Shown here: piece by piece, positions 32,331 through 41,135 of the stretch
How the letters are laid out: every line of letters begins with the position of its first letter
Numbering within the stretch: position 1 is the first letter of the stretch
Source: Streptacidiphilus rugosus AM-16
GTDB lineage: Bacteria > Actinomycetota > Actinomycetes > Streptomycetales > Streptomycetaceae
NCBI RefSeq assembly: GCF_000744655.1
Contig: NZ_JQMJ01000004.1
Location: 62,001 to 126,000 of the forward strand
DNA: 64,000 nt
Direction of reading: 5' to 3'
The notes under the pieces: generated by a model
What the model was told of the DNA's origin: nothing
The model's input: only the letters and a program-made list of their open reading frames with translations
Database searches by the model: none
Program-made: the position numbers and the translations under genes

Positions 32331-33329
32331 ATGCCGATCGCTCTCATCCTCGTCTCGGTCCTGCTGCAGGCCACCGCCGACGGCTATCTGTCGGGGCGTC
32401 TGGGCGTGGACAGCAGCCTGGGCTTCTCCTGTCTGGCCTTCGTCACCGCCACCCTCGCCTGCACCGCCTTGTACGCGATCCGGCGCGCCCGGAGCCGGAC
32501 GAGGGACGGAGGGCGGCCTGCGCCGGAGCCGGAGCCAGAACGGCGCCGCCTGCTGCTGGGGCTGATGGTGCGGATGAACCTCGCCACCGCCGTCACCTTC
32601 CTGGGGTTCTACCTCTCGCTGGCCTGGGTGCCGGCGGCCCTGGCGAGCAGCGTCCAGTCGGGAGTGGGGCCGCTGGCGGTCATCTGCATCGGCCTCGCGG
32701 CGAAGGAGAAGGCTCCGGCGCGCAGCCGCACGGCGTACGCGGCGGTGCTGCTGGCGCTGTCCCTGGCGGTGGCGGTGCTGCTGGACGGACGCGTGGCGTC
32801 GCTGAGCCCCGCCGCGCTCGCGGGCACGGTGCTCGTGGCCGTGTCCGGGGCGTCGGCCGCGCTGCTGGCCCGGCTGTCGCGCCGGCTGGGCCGGGCGGGC
32901 GCGGACCCGACCTGGGTGATGGCCCATCGGTTCCATCTGACGTACCTGTGCGCGGGGGGCGTCCTGCTCGTCAGGGGAACCGGGGGAAAGCTGGTCGCCG
33001 GTCACATCCCCTTGCCGGTCATGGCCGTGGTCGCGCTGGCCGCGGTGGCGCTTCCCCTGCTGTTGCTCCAGATCGGACTGCAGCGGGCGGACCCGCTGGC
33101 GGCCATGGTGCTGCTGAGCATGCTGCCCGGGCTGGTCTATCTCACGCAGGCCGTGCTCGGCGGCGGTTTCCGTCCGGCGCCTGCCGTGCTGATCGGTGCG
33201 CTGGTGCTGGTGGCGGCGCTCGCCGCACGTCCCCCGCGGCCCGCAGGGCCGCCAGAGGCGGCGTCCGGGGCACAGTCACCCGAGGCCGCCCGGGTTTCCG
33301 TCGCCGACTCGGCGTGTGCCGTCTCCTGA
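32331..33329 (+). CDS. DMT (EamA-like) family membrane transporter
   Basis: A 332-aa protein with about ten hydrophobic helices in two EamA halves; NLATAVTFLGFYLSLAWVPAALASSVQSG and RADPLAAMVLLSMLPGLVYL are typical drug/metabolite transporter segments. It starts just after the ATP-grasp stop, so the pair is co-translated, and a bidirectional hairpin ends the operon. A peptide or amino-acid-derivative exporter is plausible. Confidence 0.8.
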   Translation: MPIALILVSVLLQATADGYLSGRLGVDSSLGFSCLAFVTATLACTALYAIRRARSRTRDGGRPAPEPEPERRRLLLGLMVRMNLATAVTFLGFYLSLAWVPAALASSVQSGVGPLAVICIGLAAKEKAPARSRTAYAAVLLALSLAVAVLLDGRVASLSPAALAGTVLVAVSGASAALLARLSRRLGRAGADPTWVMAHRFHLTYLCAGGVLLVRGTGGKLVAGHIPLPVMAVVALAAVALPLLLLQIGLQRADPLAAMVLLSMLPGLVYLTQAVLGGGFRPAPAVLIGALVLVAALAARPPRPAGPPEAASGAQSPEAARVSVADSACAVS

Positions 33330-33360
33330 GGCGCGCCGACTGCGGAGCCGGCGGGTACGC

Positions 33361-33393
33361 GGAGGGGGCCCACCGGCACGGTGGGCCCCCTCC
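33361..33393. terminator. Bidirectional hairpin terminator
   Basis: GGAGGGGGCCCACCG is mirrored perfectly after GCA, between the convergent DMT and ATP-grasp-like genes. Confidence 0.85.
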
Positions 33394-33414
33394 GGGTTGT
33401 GCGTGAGGACGGCC

Positions 33415-34581
33415 TCAGTCGGCGTAGTCGAAGAGCGTCCCGGTGTCCTCCATGCTGTGGACGACCGCTGCGGAGCTGCGCAGCAGGCTCTCGTCCTCGT
33501 GGACGAAGTACGCCGACCCGTGGGCGCCGGCGGACGCGGCGCCGGTCGGTGCGGGGCTGCCCGGCTGCGGGAGTCCGGCCACGCTGTGGAAGCCGGGCAG
33601 ACGGCGCAGCCGGTTGAGCCCGGGCATGCCGCGGAGCCTGCCGTGACCGGGACGGGCGTGCAGGTCGACACGGATCAGCCCCTGCGGCCGCCCGTACGGC
33701 TGCGCCAGCCGCAGCTCGAAGTGGTCGGGACGCAGCAGACTCTCCGCCAGGAGGTGGGCGCGGGTGGTGCCCAGGGCGGCGAAGTAGGGGTCGTCCGGCT
33801 GGCGCGGCCCGTCGAACCAGGGCTGGACGTGGGTCGGCCGCGCGCCGTCCGCGCCGAGTCGGAGGCCGACGGCGGCGGCGCCCTCGCGGATCCCGAGGGC
33901 GTCCAGGCACGCCCGCGCGGCGGCGACCAGCTGCTCCTCGGCCGCCGTCAGCGCGGCCCGGGTCTCGCTGTGGCGGAGCCTCACCACCCCGTCGGCGACG
34001 GTCTCGTGGTGGCGGCGCACCTCGGTGACGAGGTGGCGTCCGCGGGAGCTGACCGTGTGCACCTCGTAGCCGTCCCCCTCGGGCAGCCCGTGGAGCAGCA
34101 GCGGCATGTCCAGCCGCTCGGCGCCCGAGGCGTCGCGCATCGCGCTGATCGCCGCCCGGGCCTGTTCGGCGGTGCGGCACAGCCGCATCACGCCGGTGGC
34201 CCGCCCTGAGGCCGGGCGGACCACGGCGGGCCAGTCGTTCCATGTGTCGAGGAGCTCGTCGACGGCGCTGTCGCGGGCGAGGGTGGCGCCCTGGACGGCG
34301 GGGAGTCCGGCCTGCCGCAGCGTCGTGGTCATCAGGGCGAGGTCGCTGCGGGCGGAGGCCAGTTCGGGGTCGTGCCGGGGCAGGTCGAGCTCCCCGGCCA
34401 GCTGCTCGGCGTAGGCGCCGCCGATCGGGCTGGCGGCGATGACGGCGGTGGGCCGCAGCCGGGCGAGCCGGTCGGCGTCGTGCCGGCCCCCGGAGTAGAC
34501 GGGAACGAAGTCCGCTCCCAACTCCTGGAAGGCCCGGGCCAGATCCGCGCCGCTGAACACGGGAGAGACGAGTACGAACAT
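33415..34581 (-). CDS. ATP-grasp-fold protein lacking catalytic motifs (pseudo-ligase)
   Basis: A 388-aa paralogue of the 31.1-kb ligase, alignable from end to end: FVLVSPVFSGADLARAFQELG versus VLVNPVSTGAELAQAFREEG; LDALGIREGAA in both; LRRLPGFHSVAGLP versus LRRLPGFHSLDKMP. Here the lysine strand reads AVVRPASGRATGV instead of MVKPRNSAGSDG, and the metal-binding EVNSR reads VQPWFDG. The frame is intact and the codon use normal, so it is retained as protein. It could be a regulatory or docking partner, or an enzyme with changed chemistry. Its promoter region is shared with the ARE-controlled gene at 34.8 kb. Confidence 0.8.
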   Translation of the reverse strand: MFVLVSPVFSGADLARAFQELGADFVPVYSGGRHDADRLARLRPTAVIAASPIGGAYAEQLAGELDLPRHDPELASARSDLALMTTTLRQAGLPAVQGATLARDSAVDELLDTWNDWPAVVRPASGRATGVMRLCRTAEQARAAISAMRDASGAERLDMPLLLHGLPEGDGYEVHTVSSRGRHLVTEVRRHHETVADGVVRLRHSETRAALTAAEEQLVAAARACLDALGIREGAAAVGLRLGADGARPTHVQPWFDGPRQPDDPYFAALGTTRAHLLAESLLRPDHFELRLAQPYGRPQGLIRVDLHARPGHGRLRGMPGLNRLRRLPGFHSVAGLPQPGSPAPTGAASAGAHGSAYFVHEDESLLRSSAAVVHSMEDTGTLFDYAD

Positions 34582-34701
34582 GCTGGAGACCCCTCGGGAC
34601 GGTCGGGTGTCGTGGGCGGCCCGGGGGTGTCCCGAGTCGATTCAGCACAGCAGAAGGGCCGACGGGTCGAGAAGCGCCGCCCCTGGTCCGCTTTCCCTGG
34701 A

Positions 34702-34719
34702 CTTGACCGGGATTTGAAC
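34702..34719 (-). promoter_or_regulatory. Possible SARP-type heptamer direct repeat
   Basis: On the minus strand GTTCAAA and GGTCAAG are spaced by 4 bases, an 11-bp period as in SARP-activated promoters. It lies 121 bases upstream of the pseudo-ligase start. The heptamers share TCAA with a better repeat at 43147. Confidence 0.4.
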
Positions 34720-34767
34720 GGCCTGCGGCGGCCCGTCGCCTGCCGGTTCCGCGATACGGGACAGTGC

Positions 34768-34801
34768 TTGAGGAAATAAGATTCCTGCCAGTAGGTTTTT
34801 T
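34768..34801 (+). promoter_or_regulatory. Promoter with overlapping ARE-like box, upstream of the 363-aa gene
   Basis: TTGAGG, 18 bases, TAGGTT form a -35/-10 pair. The box ATTCCTGCCAGTAGGTTTTT covers the spacer and -10 (34781-34801). The same arrangement, almost base for base, occurs at 43179-43213. Confidence 0.65.
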
Positions 34802-34842
34802 CTCATCGGACAGACCGTCACCTCAGCACCCACGGGGGAAGC

Positions 34843-35934
34843 ATGATCGCGAGCACGGACTGGGACGTCCTGTTGAGCCGCGTCGCCGCCGCCGGCCGAG
34901 CCGCCGCGCCCGACGCCTCGGCCGTTCTGGAGGCGCTGCTCTCGCTGGACGGGACGATTCCCGTCCCCCGAGGGCTCGGCAGCCTGCCCGCGGAGTCGCG
35001 CGCGCTGGTGCGCCTCTTCGGCTCGGTGCCGTGCCGGGCCGTCGCCCTCATGGACGGCTGTGGTGCGCGTACCGTCGAGGCAGGGCACGCCACGGTACGG
35101 GTGGGCCTCACCCCGACCGGCCGGGTCCAGCTGGTCGGCCCGGACCAGGACGCCGAGCCGGTGGCCCTGGTCCGCGGTACCGGCGTCGCCGCCCGACGAC
35201 AGCTCGGCCGCGCGGTGACCCGCTGGCAGGCGGAGCGCCGGCAGGCCGAGTCCGAACGGCTGCGGCTGCGCGCCTGGCTCGCCGCCCGGACGCGGACCGA
35301 GCTCGACCGGCGACTGGACCTCATCGACCGCGCACTGGCCCGGACGGCGCCGGTCCGGGTCTACGTGGGCGACCGCTGCTTCACCAGCCCGGGCGACGGG
35401 AACGTTCCCTGGCGGTCCGTCGGCGCAGCCGACGAGGCCGACCTGCTGCGCGCCCTGCGCGCCCGCCCGGTGGAGGAGTGGAGTAGCGAGGAAGCCGCGC
35501 TGGTGGCGGGCCTGTGGGTCCTGCTCGCCAGCGGTCCGCCCTCGCGCCTGGAGGAAGCCGACGGTCTCCACCTCGATCCGGGAACGCTGGCCAGGTTCCT
35601 CGCCGAGCGGGCCGAGGGGTACGGGCTGGATCCCGGGCCATGCCATCGCGACATCGGTTCCCTGCTGAGGCTGGCCGCCGCGGTCGCCGTGCGACGGGAG
35701 CAGTTGCCGGCCCCGGCGAGGCTCTCGCACCGGGAGGCCCCCCGGGTGAGGCCCTGGGGCGAGGAGCGGCCGCGGTCGACCGTCCCCGTCCCCAGGCCTG
35801 GGCCCGGGGCCCTCGCCGGACCGGCCGGGATCGGGCGCGCAGCCGGACGCCGGGACGTGACCGGCTACAGGCCGGCGGAGACCACGGTCGCCTCGGCCAC
35901 CGTGGCGGCCTCGGCGCCGGCCGGGGGTTCCTGA
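34843..35934 (+). CDS. Unknown 363-aa protein under ARE-type control
   Basis: I do not recognise this protein. It is soluble, alpha/beta, and Arg/Ala-rich. RALVRLFGSVPCRAVALMDGCG near residue 50, a helical RRQLGRAVTRWQAERRQAESERLRLR stretch (about 122-150) and a disordered proline-rich tail after 310 are visible. It has its own ARE/promoter, stands alone on its strand, and its tail overlaps the convergent MFS gene by 70 bases. That suggests a dedicated, signal-induced function such as regulation or resistance, but no domain supports either choice. Confidence 0.7.
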   Translation: MIASTDWDVLLSRVAAAGRAAAPDASAVLEALLSLDGTIPVPRGLGSLPAESRALVRLFGSVPCRAVALMDGCGARTVEAGHATVRVGLTPTGRVQLVGPDQDAEPVALVRGTGVAARRQLGRAVTRWQAERRQAESERLRLRAWLAARTRTELDRRLDLIDRALARTAPVRVYVGDRCFTSPGDGNVPWRSVGAADEADLLRALRARPVEEWSSEEAALVAGLWVLLASGPPSRLEEADGLHLDPGTLARFLAERAEGYGLDPGPCHRDIGSLLRLAAAVAVRREQLPAPARLSHREAPRVRPWGEERPRSTVPVPRPGPGALAGPAGIGRAAGRRDVTGYRPAETTVASATVAASAPAGGS

Positions 35935-37127
35935 CGCTCCGTCCGCCTGCGTGCGAGCACGCCCGGCACGGCCGCGAGCACGGCGACCAGTCCGCAGGCG
36001 ACGGGGACGACGAAGGCCGTCCGGGGGCCCGCCGCGGCGACCACCTGCCCGGCCAGGGCCGCGCCCAGCGCGATGCCGAAGCCGAGCCCGGTGCTCGACC
36101 AGGTCATCCCCTCCGTCAGTCGCTCCTTGGGCACCGCGGTCTCGATCACTCCCAGCGCGGTGGCCATGGTCGGCGCGCAGGCGCCGCCGGCGACGAACAG
36201 GGCGACGCCCAGCAGCAGCAGATTCCCCGTCAGCAGCAGCGGCACCATGGTCACCGTCATCAACGCGGTGCCGACCAGCAGGCGCTGACGCAGCGTGCCG
36301 CGCGGACGGAAGCCGCCGTAGGCCAGCCCGGCCGCCGCGCTGCCGACGGCATAGACCGCCAACACCGGGCTGGCCAGCGAGGAGTGGCCCTGCGCGGCGG
36401 CCAGGGCCATGGTGACCACCTCCACCGAGGCGAAGATCGCCCCGATGGCCAGGAAGGTCAGCACCAGGGCCGGCATGCCGGCGAAGCGCAGGGCGCTGCC
36501 CCGGTGCACGGTGCGGGCCCGGGCGGTCCGCGGCGGTTCGGTCGCGGTCTGACGGGCCAGCAGCCAGCAGCCCAGCGCGAGCAGGGCGGCCGCCAGGAAC
36601 AGGGCGCTCTGCGGGGCGAGGGTGGTGGCCAGGCCGATGGCCAGGACCGGTCCGACGGTGAAGACGACCTCGTCGACGACCGACTCCAGGGAGTAGGCCG
36701 GGTGCAGGTGCTCGGTCCCGCTCAGCAGCGCCGCCCAGCGGGCACGGACCATCGATCCCGCGTTGGGGATCACGCCGGCGCCCGCCGCGGCCACGAACAG
36801 GGTCCAGTGCGGCGCGTCCAGGGCCGAGGCCAGCGCCAGCGCGGTCAGTGCGGCACTGCCGGTGGCAGCGGCGGGCAGCAGCACACGGCGCTGGCCGTGG
36901 CGGTCGACCGCGCGCGACAGGCGCGGGCCGACGATCGCGTAGCTGATGGCCTGGGTCGCGGTCACGGCTCCGGCCAGGGCGTAGGCGCTGGGGCGTTGGG
37001 CCAGCATCGCGACGATCGCGAAGCGGAACATCGCGGTGGCCAGTCGGGCGATGAGCCCGGCGGAGCTGAAGGCCAGGGTCCCTGGCACCGCGAAGATCCG
37101 CCGATAGGGCGTCAGCAGCCGCGTCAT
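35865..37127 (-). CDS. MFS-family exporter
   Basis: A 420-aa twelve-helix protein (SAGLIARLATAMFRFAIVAML; AGVIPNAGSMVRARWAALL; GLGFGIALGAALAGQVVAAAG) of the drug-efflux type. Its ATG overlaps the stop of the preceding ATP-grasp gene, making a three-gene minus-strand operon with ligases A1 and B1. It is probably the exporter of what those ligases make. The hydrophilic C-terminal tail overlaps the convergent 363-aa gene. Confidence 0.82.
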   Translation of the reverse strand: MTRLLTPYRRIFAVPGTLAFSSAGLIARLATAMFRFAIVAMLAQRPSAYALAGAVTATQAISYAIVGPRLSRAVDRHGQRRVLLPAAATGSAALTALALASALDAPHWTLFVAAAGAGVIPNAGSMVRARWAALLSGTEHLHPAYSLESVVDEVVFTVGPVLAIGLATTLAPQSALFLAAALLALGCWLLARQTATEPPRTARARTVHRGSALRFAGMPALVLTFLAIGAIFASVEVVTMALAAAQGHSSLASPVLAVYAVGSAAAGLAYGGFRPRGTLRQRLLVGTALMTVTMVPLLLTGNLLLLGVALFVAGGACAPTMATALGVIETAVPKERLTEGMTWSSTGLGFGIALGAALAGQVVAAAGPRTAFVVPVACGLVAVLAAVPGVLARRRTERQEPPAGAEAATVAEATVVSAGL

Positions 37128-38392
37128 CGTGACCGTCCCGCCGACGCCGTCAGGACCTGCCGGTCGGCCCGCAGCCCGGACGGGGCGTCCTCGGGCTCCA
37201 GTTCCTCCAGCCGGCAGCGGTAGCCCTCGATGGTGGTCCTGATGGCCTCCTCCACCGCTTCGGGGCTCGGGCCGCGGTAGCGGAAGCGCCCCAGGATGAA
37301 GCGGTAGCCGCCCTTTCCGTCGAACAGGTGCCCGGCGGCGGGCAGTTCCTCCGCGTACAGGTGGGGCACCGTCCCCGTCATCGAGGGCCGGGAGACCAGC
37401 CTGGTTCCGCGCGGTTCGGGTACCAGCAGGAAGCCGCCGTGCTCGGCGTCGGGCCGGTCGCCGGCCGGGACCGTCCGCACCGGCTCGCCGAGTTCCAGCC
37501 TGATCCAGTCGCCGATCAGGTCCACGCCGTAGACGTCCTGGAACACCCAGGGGATCTCCCCGCCGCCGAAGCGCGCGCCGACCTCCAGGAAGACCGGCCC
37601 GGTGCGGGTCTGGATCAGTTCGAAGTGGAAGGCGCCCCGGTCCAGGCCCAGCGCCTGCAGGCAGGCCTCGGTGAAGGCCAGCATCTCCTCGGCCTCAGGT
37701 CCGGTGTGCACGGCGGAGCCCAGGGGACGGCCCTGGGAGAAGCCGTAGCAGGTGTCCATGTAGCGGGAGGCCCGGCCGAAGATCATCGCCCGCTCGTCCA
37801 TCAGCCCGTCGACATGCCAGACGGGGCCCTCCACGAACTCCTCGACCTCGTAGTCGCTCAGGTCGGTGCCGGCCAGGACGGCGTCCAGGTCCTCGTCGGG
37901 GCGGACCACGAAGGTGCCGACGCTGGCCGCGCCGGCCCGGGGCTTGACCACGACGGGCGCGCCGAGCGCGGCCCGGAACTCCGCCACCTGCGCGACGCCG
38001 GTGACCTCGCGGAACTGCGGCACCCGCAGTCCGCCCGCGGCCACCCGCTCCTTCATCCGGGCCTTGTCACGGAAGACGGTGACCGCCTCGGTGTCGGGTC
38101 CGGGTATGCCCAGCCGTTCGCGGACGACGGCGCCGGTGAGCAGGTCGAACTCGGACAGCGCCAGCAGCGTGTCGAAGGGGCCGACGGCCCGGTGCGCGGC
38201 CTCGGCCGCGGAGATGACGGGCGCGGGGTCGGCGAGATCGGGCACCACCTCGATGTGCCGGGCCGCGTCGGGGATGCGCGGCAGGTGCTTGGGCACGGTG
38301 ACATAGCTGACCTGGTGCCGGTCGTGGTCGATCCGCGAGCCGTAGTCGCTCTGGTGGTCGTCGTCCCAGCGGTTGATGATCAGGATCTTCAC
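37124..38392 (-). CDS. ATP-grasp ligase A1
   Basis: A 422-aa ATP-grasp enzyme: ILIINRWDDDHQSDYG N-terminus, LALSEFDLLTG, FRDKARMKERV, ATP lysine in VVVKPRAGAASVG (about residues 150-162), YEVEEFVEGPVWHVDG, and metal-binding FLEVGARFGGGEIP (about 265). AGGAGAAG precedes GTG 38392. It is the second gene of an operon behind ligase B1, and is clearly paralogous to ligase A2 at 51.1 kb, which is also paired with a B-type ligase. Likely amino acid- or peptide-amine ligation with ATP cleavage; substrates unknown. Confidence 0.85.
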   Translation of the reverse strand: MKILIINRWDDDHQSDYGSRIDHDRHQVSYVTVPKHLPRIPDAARHIEVVPDLADPAPVISAAEAAHRAVGPFDTLLALSEFDLLTGAVVRERLGIPGPDTEAVTVFRDKARMKERVAAGGLRVPQFREVTGVAQVAEFRAALGAPVVVKPRAGAASVGTFVVRPDEDLDAVLAGTDLSDYEVEEFVEGPVWHVDGLMDERAMIFGRASRYMDTCYGFSQGRPLGSAVHTGPEAEEMLAFTEACLQALGLDRGAFHFELIQTRTGPVFLEVGARFGGGEIPWVFQDVYGVDLIGDWIRLELGEPVRTVPAGDRPDAEHGGFLLVPEPRGTRLVSRPSMTGTVPHLYAEELPAAGHLFDGKGGYRFILGRFRYRGPSPEAVEEAIRTTIEGYRCRLEELEPEDAPSGLRADRQVLTASAGRSR

Positions 38393-38415
38393 GGTGGTCT
38401 TCTCCTCTGCGCGGC

Positions 38416-39702
38416 TCAGTGGCCGGCGGGGACGGCCGAATGGACGGCTTCGCGGACGTATCGGTCGGCGCGGGCGATGCGCTCGTCGAGGGCGGCGCGG
38501 CTGGGCGCTTCGATGGCGATGTGCCCGAAGCGACTGTGCAGGTCGACCGCGTGGTGGACTTCCTGGCCCTGCTCCGCGGTGACTTCGGCCTCGATGCAGC
38601 CCTCGATCCGCAGCAGGCGTTCGAGCAGTCGGGCCGGGTCGTCCATGCGGCCGGGCTCCTGCACACTGAAGAAACGGACGCCGGCCGCGCCCCGGGGGGC
38701 GGTGCGGGTGACGGTGGCGGGCTGGGGCAGGCCGGCGAAGGAGCGCACGGCCAGCTCCCACATGTCCGCGCCCCAGACCGCCTGGACCAGCCAGGGGATC
38801 CGGTCGCCGCCGAGGCGGGCGCCGACCTCCATGACGAAGGGTCCGTCGGGGGTCAGCCGCGCCTCCAGGTGGAAGCAGCCGACGGTGATGCCCAGCGCAC
38901 GGACGGCGCGGTGGACGGTGTCGACCAGCTGCGCGCGCTGCTCGTCGCTGATCGCGGCCTCCACCACGTGGCCGACCTCGACGAAGGTGGGCTCGGGGCC
39001 CAGGTGCTTCTCGGTGACGGCCAGGACGTGCACGCGCAGGGCGTCGCCCGCACCCTCGACATAGCCTTCGACGCTGAACTCGGGCCCGGAGACGTAGGTT
39101 TCGGCCAGCAGTGACGGTCCGAGGACCTTTCCGTAGTCCTCGATGGGGTGCTCCCGCACCTCGGCGAGGTAGTCGGCCAGCTCGGCCGCGCTGTCCACCC
39201 GCCGCACGTACTGGCTGCCCGAGCCGTCGACCGGCTTCAGCACGGCGGGCAGCCCGACCTTCGCGATCACCGCGGCGGGGTCGGCGTCGGTGCCCAGCAG
39301 GGTGTTGCGGGCGACGCCGACTCCGGCGGCGGCGAGCTCCGCCTTCATCAGCGCCTTGTCGCGCAGGGCGTCGACGACCTCGGGGGCCAGGCCGGGCAGG
39401 CCCAGGGCGCGGGCCAGGTGCGCGCAGGTGTCGACGACGTACTCGTATCCGGGCACCACGGCGACCAGTCGGGTGCGGGCGGCCAGGTCCCTGCCCGCCT
39501 CGATCACGGCCTCCAGGTCGCGGATCTCGGTCCGCGTGTAGTCGGCCCAGCCGGCGTCGATCGCCATGCGGACGTGCGCGGGCAACTGCTCGACCGGCTT
39601 GCGGTCGAAGACGTGGGGTCGCAGTCCGAGCCGCTGAACGGCGAAGACCAGGCCGCTCCCGGAGGAGTTGGGCTCGACGACGAGGACGGTCTGCTCGGAC
39701 AT
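38416..39702 (-). CDS. ATP-grasp ligase B1
   Basis: A 428-aa ATP-grasp enzyme: VLVVEPNSSGSGLVFAVQRLG, VVPGYEYVVDTCAHLARALGL, LRDKALMKAELAAAG, lysine strand AVLKPVDGSGSQYV (about 152-165), VSGPEFSVEGYVEG, FVEVGHVV, and VMEVGARLGGDRIPWLV (about 300) with the Glu in place. The carnosine-synthase/L-amino-acid-ligase type C-terminus (RFFSVQEPG) follows. It opens a minus-strand operon with A1 and an MFS exporter, and diverges from ligase B3. Repeats between B1 and B3 suggest shared control. Confidence 0.85.
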   Translation of the reverse strand: MSEQTVLVVEPNSSGSGLVFAVQRLGLRPHVFDRKPVEQLPAHVRMAIDAGWADYTRTEIRDLEAVIEAGRDLAARTRLVAVVPGYEYVVDTCAHLARALGLPGLAPEVVDALRDKALMKAELAAAGVGVARNTLLGTDADPAAVIAKVGLPAVLKPVDGSGSQYVRRVDSAAELADYLAEVREHPIEDYGKVLGPSLLAETYVSGPEFSVEGYVEGAGDALRVHVLAVTEKHLGPEPTFVEVGHVVEAAISDEQRAQLVDTVHRAVRALGITVGCFHLEARLTPDGPFVMEVGARLGGDRIPWLVQAVWGADMWELAVRSFAGLPQPATVTRTAPRGAAGVRFFSVQEPGRMDDPARLLERLLRIEGCIEAEVTAEQGQEVHHAVDLHSRFGHIAIEAPSRAALDERIARADRYVREAVHSAVPAGH

Positions 39703-39712
39703 GCCACTCCCT

Positions 39713-39774
39713 AAATGTCATCTCAGCTGCTTTTGATGTGCTGATGATGTCATCTTAGGCATCTCAAATGACAT
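39713..39774. promoter_or_regulatory. Repeated ATGTCATCT operator-like motif between divergent ligase genes B1 and B3
   Basis: AAATGTCATCTCA (39713-39725) and GATGTCATCTTA (39746-39757) are direct repeats 32 bases apart, and AAATGACAT (39766-39774) is the motif inverted. The stretch is A+T-rich against its surroundings and is the only intergenic space for both genes. The cognate regulator is unknown; the motif does not look like the ARE boxes. Confidence 0.6.
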
Positions 39775-39851
39775 ACTCGCACCCCCGTCTCACCACGTGG
39801 ACATTGGCTGCGGGTTGGTCGCGCCTTGACCGGGCCGCCGTAGGAAGGACC

Positions 39852-41111
39852 ATGACCACGACACTGATCCTCGGCGGCGCGGCCCCGGCGGCGACCGGCT
39901 ACGTCCACGACATCTGCGCCCGCGCCCTGGCCCAACTCCGCGCGCGGGGAAGCCGTATCGTCCTGACGGACCTGGCGGGGAACCTGGACTCCAGCCCCGA
40001 GCTCACCCGGCTTGCCGACGACGTGGCGGCGCTGGACTTCACCGACGCGGAGCGCTGCGTCGAGTGGGCCACCGCCTACGCGGCGGAGTACCGGATCGAC
40101 GCGGTGCTCGCCTTCCGCGAGTACGCCGTCGTGGCGGCGGCAGAGGTCGCCGCGGCGCTCGGCCTGCCAGGCAATCCGCCCGAGGCGGTGCGGCGGGTCC
40201 GGCTCAAGGACGCCTGCCGCGAACACCTGCGCGGGCACGGATTCCGCCAGCCCACGCTGCGGTTGTGCGCCGACGGGCGGGAGGCCGAGGCCTTCCACCG
40301 CCAGGTGGGCGGCGCCGTGGTCGTGAAGCCGCGCAGCGGTTCCAGCAGCGAGGGCGTGGAGCGGGTCGACGACCCGGACCAAATGCCCGCCGCCTTCGCC
40401 CGCGCGTGCGACGCGGACGGGGTCGCCCTGGTGGAGACCTTCGTGGACGGGCCCGAGTTCAGCGTCGAGGGCATCATGGCCGCCGGGCGGCCCCGGGTGC
40501 TCGCCGTGACCGCGAAGCAGGTGTCGGCCGAATCGTTCGTCGAGTGCGGCCACACCATGCCGGCACCGATCGGCGCTGCCGCCACCGAGGCGGTCACCGC
40601 CGAGGTCGAGCGGGCGCTCGACGCGCTCGAGGTGCGCCACGGCCTGTTCCATGTGGAGTGCTGGCTCACGGCGGACGGCGTCGTGCTGGGAGAGGTCCAC
40701 GTCCGTCAGGGCGGCGACTGGATCCACGCCATGGTGGAGTGGATCCATCCGGGCTTGGAGCTCTACGGCGCCTGGCTGGACGACCTCCTGGGCCGCCCGG
40801 TCGACCCGCCCACGGCCCCGCGGCGCGGGGCGGCGGCCCGGTTCGTGACGGTGCCGGAGGGCACCGTGGCCGGCATCGACCGGTGGGAGGAGGTCGCCTC
40901 CCGCTCCGACCTCCTGGCGGCCGAGCTCACACTCCGGGTCGGCAGCCGCACCAGGGCGGTCAGCTCCAACCTGGAGCGGTACGGGGTCCTGGTCGTGGGC
41001 ACCGCGTCGGCGGCCGCGGCCGGACCGCTGGCCGACCGCCTGCTGGCCTCGGTCGACATCCGCCTGGCCCCGCCGGCCCCGTTGATGCGGGAGGCGTGCG
41101 GCGTCCGCTGA
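39852..41111 (+). CDS. ATP-grasp ligase B3
   Basis: A 419-aa ATP-grasp protein related to B1 and B2: TLILGGAAPAATGYVHDICARAL, VLAFREYAVVAAAEVAAALGL, VVVKPRSGSSSEGVERV (ATP lysine about residue 159), VDGPEFSVEGIMAAG and FVECGHTMPAP. The metal-binding end reads LGEVHVRQGGDWIHAMVEW, keeping the Glu but with a divergent neighbourhood. AGGAAGG lies 5 bases before ATG 39852. It is transcribed alone on its strand, divergent from B1 and convergent to the SARP gene. Substrates unknown. Confidence 0.83.
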   Translation: MTTTLILGGAAPAATGYVHDICARALAQLRARGSRIVLTDLAGNLDSSPELTRLADDVAALDFTDAERCVEWATAYAAEYRIDAVLAFREYAVVAAAEVAAALGLPGNPPEAVRRVRLKDACREHLRGHGFRQPTLRLCADGREAEAFHRQVGGAVVVKPRSGSSSEGVERVDDPDQMPAAFARACDADGVALVETFVDGPEFSVEGIMAAGRPRVLAVTAKQVSAESFVECGHTMPAPIGAAATEAVTAEVERALDALEVRHGLFHVECWLTADGVVLGEVHVRQGGDWIHAMVEWIHPGLELYGAWLDDLLGRPVDPPTAPRRGAAARFVTVPEGTVAGIDRWEEVASRSDLLAAELTLRVGSRTRAVSSNLERYGVLVVGTASAAAAGPLADRLLASVDIRLAPPAPLMREACGVR

Positions 41112-41135
41112 CCGGGGCGGTCGGGTGACCGGCCG

